From NCBI GenBank assembly GCA_034509755.1, contig CM067559.1, forward strand, positions 17,218,501 through 17,282,500: a stretch of DNA of 64,000 nucleotides, given 5' to 3'. The position numbers and the translations under genes were made by a program. Positions 58,485 through 64,000 of this stretch are shown here, piece by piece (the first letter of the stretch is position 1; each line of letters begins with the position of its first letter). The DNA is from Anisodus tanguticus (taxonomy: Eukaryota; Streptophyta; Magnoliopsida; Solanales; Solanaceae). The notes below the pieces were generated by a model. It was not told the DNA's origin. It saw only the letters and a program-made list of their open reading frames with translations, and searched no databases.

Positions 58485-59012
58485 ATCAAGAATCTTTAGA
58501 AGTACAACTCTCATGTAATCAACATAGTTTATCCTTGATAATTATCTAAGTCGTAATTCTCCCATTTATTTCAAGATTCTGATCACCCGCAATCAGCATA
58601 ACCTCTACCATGATTTCTTCTTTCAGCAAAGCCTTTTTTTTGTCCTTTCAACAACCATTCTCTGTTGCATAGGCTAACACACACTTAAAATGTCAGAAGC
58701 AAATTAAGATGAAATATTTTAAAAAGTGACATGTGTGATATATTTGATAGTATCCTACCACTTTTGCTAAAAAATGTTAAAGTAAATACTAAAAGGTATG
58801 CTGATTTTGCCACCTATAAACCTTTGACTTCCTAAATATGCAATCAACTTGATGAATTTATTTACTAAAATCACTTTTCTTTATTTTGTATCAATAAAAC
58901 CACTTAATTATTTATTTTCAAAAGGTCAAAACTCAGAGACAATAACTAAAACCATCAAAGAAATCACTGTATACTTAGAATTCCAGATTTTGACTGTGGT
59001 ATATAAAAGCTA

Positions 59013-59251
59013 TTCCCTCCATCTCAATTTATACGAACGTGTTTGACATGATACGGAGTTTAAAAAATGATGAAAGACTTTTAAAATTTATGGTAAAAAA
59101 TGAGTCATAAATATTTGTATGGATGTAAATTATTTCATTAAGGGTAAAATAGAAATTTTAAAGTTAAATTGTTACTAAATATAGAAATGTATAATTCTGT
59201 TTTAGACTGACTTAAAAAAAAAGAGTGTCATATAAATTAGAACGGATGAAG
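59013..59251. mobile_element. Stowaway-type MITE
   Basis: Starts TTCCCTCCATCTCAATTTAT after TA and ends AATTAGAACGGATGAAG before TA. Confidence 0.75.
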
Positions 59252-59260
59252 TACAATATT

Positions 59261-59410
59261 TGGGAAAACTAGTTTTACAACAACAACAATATACACAATG
59301 AAATCTCATAAAGTGGGGTCTGGAGAGGATAGAGTGTACCCCTACATTGGGAGGTAGAGAGATTGTTTTCGGTAGACCATTGACTCATGAGGTGGGAAAA
59401 CTAGTTTTAC
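59261..59410 (-). mobile_element. Au-type SINE with perfect 18-bp target duplication
   Basis: The body (59279-59392) read on the minus strand has TCTCTACCTCCCAATG, GGGGTACACTCTATCC, AGACCCCACTTTATGAG and ends in GTTGTTGTTG, the Au SINE 3' half. TGGGAAAACTAGTTTTAC occurs exactly on both sides (59261-59278 and 59393-59410). The body is only about 114 bp, so it inserted already 5'-truncated. Confidence 0.85.
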
Positions 59411-59411
59411 T

Positions 59412-60190
59412 TAGGTGCCTTTTGAACATTATTTAAAACCATGGTTTGAAATTGAAGTTTTGTTTAGACATGCAATTTGGGTTTCTTAAGTTGTATTTTT
59501 TCTCATTGACATAAAAATTTCACAAGTTGTGAAAACCATCAAAACTTTCCTAATTCTTATACAATCTTAATAAATGATCAAGTCATAGTTCATAACAAAA
59601 CCAATACACGGCCCGAAGGCCTTTCTAAAAATACAACATCAATTGATCAAACTTTACTTCAATAAAAAAGAAAATTGAACATGAATAATAGTGTAACTAC
59701 TATTTAATATAATCTTCCTACATGGTATGTACAATCTCTTCATGCCGAGCATGCATTTCCCGATCAAAAGTAAATAAAGTAGGTAAATTGTTGATAGTAA
59801 TTAATTGTGAAAACAAATGGTTGATTGAAGGAATTTGGTCTTCAGTTATACACTTTTAAGTCATGACATAGTCATAACTTTGTATATATATACAATATAA
59901 ATTATCTATTGGACAATTATATCCAATACAATATAAAGTCGATTAATTGGTATATATCTACTAATTTATGGATCTTGTTTTTTACAAAATATAAACTTAT
60001 AGGCAAAGTTTTATATTTAAAAAAATTTGAAATCATAATTTGGAATCCCAAATCACACATTTTTAGATGATTTGGGATTGCAAACTATGAAATGAAGTTG
60101 AAGTTCAAGTTATGTCCAAATTGCATAAACAAACGTAATTTGAAATCAAAGTAAAAAATCATGATTTGAAAACGCATGGACATACGCCTA
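59412..60190. mobile_element. MITE-like element with imperfect long TIRs
   Basis: The left end (TAGGTGCCTTTTGAACATT, then CATGGTTTGAAATTGAAG and ATGCAATTTGG) pairs with the reverse complement of the right end (TAGGCGTATGTCCATGCG, CATGATTTTTTACTTTG, ATGCAATTTGG) with many mismatches over 90 bp or so. No clean target duplication was found. Confidence 0.5.
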
Positions 60191-60219
60191 CTTATACATA
60201 ATTTTCAATTCAATGATTT

Positions 60220-60503
60220 TGTTAAATATACACAGTATACTTATGTATATCGTGTGAATATAGTGTATATATGGTCAATGTTATGCCCACAGTTTGGGCT
60301 ACTAATTTGGTATTGTTTGTTATAATAGTTTAGTGTAAATATTACATTATTAGAATTGTACACTTACCATAGTTGTATAGTTAGTGTCCAAGTAGAATAA
60401 GGTTTTAGGAGTAGAATAGGAATAGGATTTTCCTATTATGGAAATTGTAAATTGTATATATACTCTTTCATTAATGAGAATAATCAAGAGATTATTTATT
60501 TCA
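60220..60503 (+). repeat. 5' LTR of the deleted copia element
   Basis: 284 bp, TGTTAAATATACAC...TTATTTCA. By eye about 18 differences from the 3' copy. Confidence 0.95.
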
Positions 60504-60520
60504 TGGTATCAAGACTCTAG
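60504..60520 (+). other. Primer binding site
   Basis: TGGTATCAAGACTCTAGG follows the 5' LTR directly; TGGTATCA matches the initiator tRNA-Met type site. Confidence 0.85.
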
Positions 60521-60657
60521 GTTTATTTTCTCTCCTAAATATTTTCGTCCAACCAGCACGGAGTCCGATCTTCCTTCCTCGGGTTCCATGCCCGAAAATT
60601 ATTTTTCTTCTCAAATTTCTTCTTCTGAATCCCTACATCACGTCTTGCGTTGCTATT

Positions 60658-60775
60658 ATGGCTAAGAACACGTTTCACCCTACCCTTGTTGTTTCTAATA
60701 TCAAGAATCACATTCCTATCATTTTTGAGATAGAAAACGTCCATTATGCGATGTGGGCCGAATTATTCAAAGTTC
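60658..60775 (+). pseudogene. copia gag, N-terminal fragment
   Basis: Begins MAKNTFHPTLVVSNIKNHIP and continues to MWAELFKVHD, where sequence of another family takes over. About 39 codons are left of a protein normally several hundred residues long. The Trp codon that is a stop in the other copia copy is intact here. Confidence 0.8.
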
Positions 60776-61644
60776 ATGATATCACGGTTATATTTCGTTA
60801 CATGGAACATGCCTAAAGAAAGAAATAATTTGCCTTAACATACCTTGGTTTAATTGAGAAAATTAGCAAAAGGGGTTCTGTAGACCAAGAAGTGTTTATT
60901 GCACCTATTGGTTACCTATAAATGTATATATTCTCCAAGGTGGAAGAACGAATTTGCTCAAAGTGCCAAAATGATTTGCTGAGACGTTTTGGTCTTAAGA
61001 AAATGAAATGTAAATGGGTTTTCTCTAAATAAAAGAGTATGCTTCCAATTGAAATGTTTTTTTAAGACATTACAATATAACAGGAGTAATATAGTTTCTT
61101 AATCTTAAAAGAAGAGGTATATCAGAGCCCCCTTGAATCGTAAAAGCCAAGTGACCCCTAATTATTATGTCCCCCACCTCCAATGCCCACGAATTACCGT
61201 TAGCTGCCACCTAAAAAAATATCACTTAGTCATTAGGAAATTTTCCAAAATGCTACACGTACTTCCTCCCATTAATAATGTCTCCCCTTTAATAAATAAT
61301 CCACTCTGAAATTAATCAATTACACCCATAATTTATTCTAAATCCCACTTCATTTAAATCCCCATGACTTCTAAATCTTTCATATACTCAATGTCATAAC
61401 CTTGTGATATGACACTAGTCCATAACCTCTTTGGGGATATACAACTATTATTCTCAATTCTCGTTGTTACGCTTGTTACGTCCAAAATTATCTCGAGATT
61501 TTATCTTTTTATATGCTAACCTCTTTATTAGCATATGTAAACATAACATAAATTTTTCCAATGCTTGGGTCTATTTTCACACGCCTAGCGATTTTACATA
61601 TGCCTAGCGGTTCAAACCGTGACCCAAAAGTACGGGATGTTACA
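60776..61644 (-). mobile_element. Reversed fragment of the TGTAACATCCCG LTR family
   Basis: The reverse complement of 61644 leftward starts TGTAACATCCCGTACTTTTG and follows the solo LTR at 44375 to about its position 45460 (shared GGCATGTTCCATGTAACG and CACGATTAC-like text). The right edge is the exact LTR start; the left edge is internal to the LTR. So about 40% of an LTR remains, joined to gag on one side. Confidence 0.75.
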
Positions 61645-62925
61645 CTACCATTCGCATTGTGCTCAGCTTGGCTCTTTCGAAAGCATGGCCCATTCGTCAG
61701 TTAGATGTGAAGAATGCTTTCTTAAATGGTGATATCAAGGAAACAGTTTATATGCATCAGCCCTTGGGGTTTAGGGGTCCCAATTATCCTCATCATGTCT
61801 GTCTGTTGAAAAAGTCCTTATATGGGCTTAAGCAGTCTCCACGGGCCTGGTATAAGAGGTTTGTTAACTATGTTTCGACTATTGGGTTCACTCACATCAG
61901 GTCGGATAATTCCTTGTTCATATATCGTCGTGGTTCTTCCTTGTCTTATATACTATTATATGTGGATGATATTATCTTAACGGCCTCTTCCGATGCCTTA
62001 CGCCAGTCTATCATAACAATGCTCAGTTCTGAGTTTGCTATGAAAGACTTGGGGCCATTGAGTTATTTTTTGGGGATTGCTGTCACTCGTCATGCAGGTG
62101 GATTGTTCTTATCGCAGAGGAAGTATGCAGCCGAGATCATTAAGAGGGCTGGATGTCATTCTGTAAGTCCATTTCCACTCCGGTTGATACTAAACCCAAA
62201 TTGGGTGCTGCAGTTGGCTCCCCTTACGAGGATCTGACCCGATATCACAATCTTGTAGGGGCCCTTTAGTATCTTACGTTCACGAGACCAGATATAACAT
62301 ATGCCGTACAACATGTGTGTTTGTTTATGCATGATCCCAGGGTTGAGCACATGAATGCGCTCAAATGCATTATTCGGTACATCCAGGGGACACTTGACTA
62401 TGGCTTGCATTTATATCCGTCCTCGACGTCTACACTTGTCTCGTATACTGATGGTGATTGGGGTGATTGTCCGGACACCAGATGGTCTACGTCTGACTAT
62501 TGTATGTTTCTTGGTAACAACTTGGTCTCATGGTCTGCAAAACGTCAGTCAAATTTATCCCGCTCCAGTGTAGAGGCCGAGTATCGAGGGGTAGCCAATG
62601 TGGTCTCTGAATCATGTTGGTTACGTAATATGCTTTAGAGCTTCATTGTCCTATTCAGAAAGCGACTTTGGTTTATTGTGATAATGTTAGTGCTATCTAC
62701 CTTTCTGGTAATCCGGTTCAGCACCATCGCACTAAACATATCGAGATGGACATTCACTTTGTTCGTGAAAAGGTCGCTCGTGGACAAGTACGCGTCTGTC
62801 ATGTCCCTTCCAAGTATCAAATTGGAGACATTTTTACAAAGGGTCTTCCCTCGATCCTTTTTGACAATTTTAGGGACAGTCTCAGCGTACGAAGACCGCC
62901 CGCTATGACTGCGGGGGTGTGTTAA
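61645..62925 (+). pseudogene. copia reverse transcriptase-RNase H, broken
   Basis: RT reads from LALSKAWPIRQLDVKNAFLN through LLKKSLYGLKQSPRAWYKRF and the catalytic YVDDIILTASS to MKDLGPLSYFLGIAVTRHAG. A shift after KRAGCHS (about 62157) and a stop near 62268 interrupt it. It resumes with MHDPRVEHMNALK, SSVEAEYRG, then a stop at the LE position near 62636, and ends with VYCDNVSAIYL, HIEMDIHFV and GDIFTKGL before the polypurine tract. The N-terminal part of RT is missing because the LTR fragment joins in there. It cannot yield an active enzyme. Confidence 0.9.
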
Positions 62926-63202
62926 ATATACACGGTATACTTATGTATATCGTGTGAATATAGTGTATATGCGGTCACTGTTATGCCCACGGTTTGGGCT
63001 ACTAATTTGGTATTGTTTGTTGTAATATTTTTGTGTAAATATTACATTATTAGAATTGTACACTTACGATAATTGTATAGTTAGTGTTCAAATAGAATAA
63101 GGTTTTAAGAGTAGAATAGGAATATGAATTTCCTATTATGGAAATTGTAAATTGTATATATACTCTTTCATTAATGAGAATAACGAAGGATTATTTATTT
63201 CA
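62920..63202 (+). repeat. 3' LTR of the deleted copia element
   Basis: 283 bp, preceded by GACTGCGGGGGTG. It keeps the TATACACGG-type inverted sequence near its start. Confidence 0.95.
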
Positions 63203-63207
63203 GATTT

Positions 63208-63735
63208 AAATGACATTTGCAACATATTTGACAACCTAACCTGATTAATGATTTAATTTGGCACTGAGAGGAACAGAACAAACTCAAAGCTAGAAAACTT
63301 AAAGACACCTCAGACACTTTGAATAGAAACTCATCTCACTTCTTCACGACAATATTCTCATTGAGTGTATTACCCGGGAACGCTATCTACCTGGATTGTC
63401 TTATGAACATGTATTTGCTTAGCCAGTCATTTTGATAGAGCAGAGAAATATTTTCTTGAAAATAGCCCTGGATCATTAAAATTTAAAATAGTATTTGTGG
63501 CGTGAATTTAATCACTTTGACACGATGAATGGAGAATTATCTGTTGGAAATTTGCCTTTGGCGAGGATATGCGTCCACCCATCTTTGATGAATTAAACAC
63601 TAGTGTTCCGTATGTTGGAGACTTTGTCTCTTCGCACATGCATGATCTACGAAGTGAGTAGATGACCGTAGGGCTAAGAATCGTCAAATTTCGTTGAGAA
63701 ATGAAAGAGATATTGGTCCACGAAGTAAGGTGTTT
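63208..63735. other. Spacer, no gene recognised
   Basis: No frame or terminus that I can support. Confidence 0.4.
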
Positions 63736-63739
63736 GAGG

Positions 63740-64000
63740 CATGAAAATGTGGTGTGGGACAAATCTACCACATCGGTGGGAATAGGAAGAATTGCTCTCT
63801 ATATAAGTCTCTAATTGGTAAAGGGTTTGGGACCCCAAGAGGTATCCCATGTGTTTAAAGGAGGGAGGACCTAGATGTGCTTGGGTTCAAGGCTAAGCCC
63901 ACACGCGCCGCCGCCCGCCCGTCCCGTCCGGTCACGGGCTGTGGGGACTTTCTGATATCATCTTTTTGGACCAGAGAACTTTGCCAGATGTACAGTTTGG
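63740..64000 (+). mobile_element. Possible LTR promoter region running off the window
   Basis: Contains GTGTGGGACAAATCTACCAC then ATCGGTGGGAATAGG, a TATA box CTCTATATAAGTC at about 63797 and a GC-rich CGCGCCGCCGCCCGCCCG block at 63904. I recall this arrangement from copia LTRs of Solanaceae and other dicots. Neither edge is visible. Confidence 0.35.

Larger units (their letters stand above)
60220..63202 (+). mobile_element. Ty1/copia element, internally deleted, with a reversed LTR fragment inside
   Basis: Plus orientation, LTRs 60220-60503 and 62920-63202, perfect 5-bp duplication GATTT (60215-60219 and 63203-63207). It has a tRNA-Met type primer site and a polypurine tract (TGACTGCGGGGGTG). 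It retains only the gag start and the RT-RNase H end. Protease, integrase and most of gag have gone, replaced by 0.87 kb of a different LTR family. It is related to the element at 15960-20865 in gag and RT, but its LTRs are different. Confidence 0.95.

Overview
This is a nuclear plant chromosome segment. It is AT-rich, has GT-AG introns, and is crowded with retrotransposons, MITEs and SINEs. Two SINE relics match the Solanaceae TS family, two match the Au family, and one gene is a typical dicot mitochondrial DEAD-box helicase. I therefore infer a Solanaceae genome; the species cannot be read from the sequence.

Only one intact protein-coding gene is convincing: a seven-exon gene on the + strand (2479-8527) for a PMH/RH53-type mitochondrial DEAD-box RNA helicase of 635 residues, with every helicase motif intact and a glycine-rich tail. 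Its promoter carries TGGGCT/AGCCCA elements and a telo box. Its large first intron has absorbed three Stowaway MITEs and an Au SINE relic. A small ORF (24969-25154) has the layout of a secreted peptide precursor and is a weak gene candidate. A broken first exon of a hypersensitive-induced-reaction (HIR) protein lies at 22643-22805 on the minus strand.

The rest is mobile DNA in layers. 1-2.1 kb: upstream spacer with a hAT-type MITE and an AGAGTTTGCC-type repeat. 11-15 kb: a broken Athila-like non-autonomous element holding a TS SINE with its target duplication. 15.87-20.94 kb: a 4.9 kb Ty1/copia element (minus strand, exact AATAT duplication) inserted in an older short inverted-repeat element. 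22.6-24.6 kb: HIR relic, CACTA terminus, integrase fragment, Stowaway. 25.4-28.4 kb: a 3.0 kb solo LTR with exact ATAGC duplication. 31-34.3 kb: one LTR and a piece of interior of a gypsy-like element. 34.3-35 kb: a dense AGAGTTTGC array. 35.2-36.4 kb: a hAT-type element with a perfect 8-bp duplication. 36.4-48.05 kb: a gypsy-like element with about 2.3 kb LTRs, a decayed gag and no recognisable pol, whose 5' LTR is split by a 2.2 kb solo LTR. 48.5-50.6 kb: a MULE-like and a hAT-like element. 51.05-57.9 kb: a decayed 6.9 kb copia element. 58-60.2 kb: SINE and MITE relics. 60.2-63.2 kb: a deleted copia element whose middle is replaced by a reversed piece of the solo-LTR family seen at 44.4 kb.

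I found no CRISPR, operon, tRNA or rRNA and no clearly new multi-gene system. The points most worth a second look are the small peptide ORF, the AGAGTTTGCC repeat family at two loci, the two near-identical 92-bp integrase fragments 9.2 kb apart, the 75-bp in-frame tandem repeats in the copia element, and the MULE-like element that may carry gene-derived sequence.
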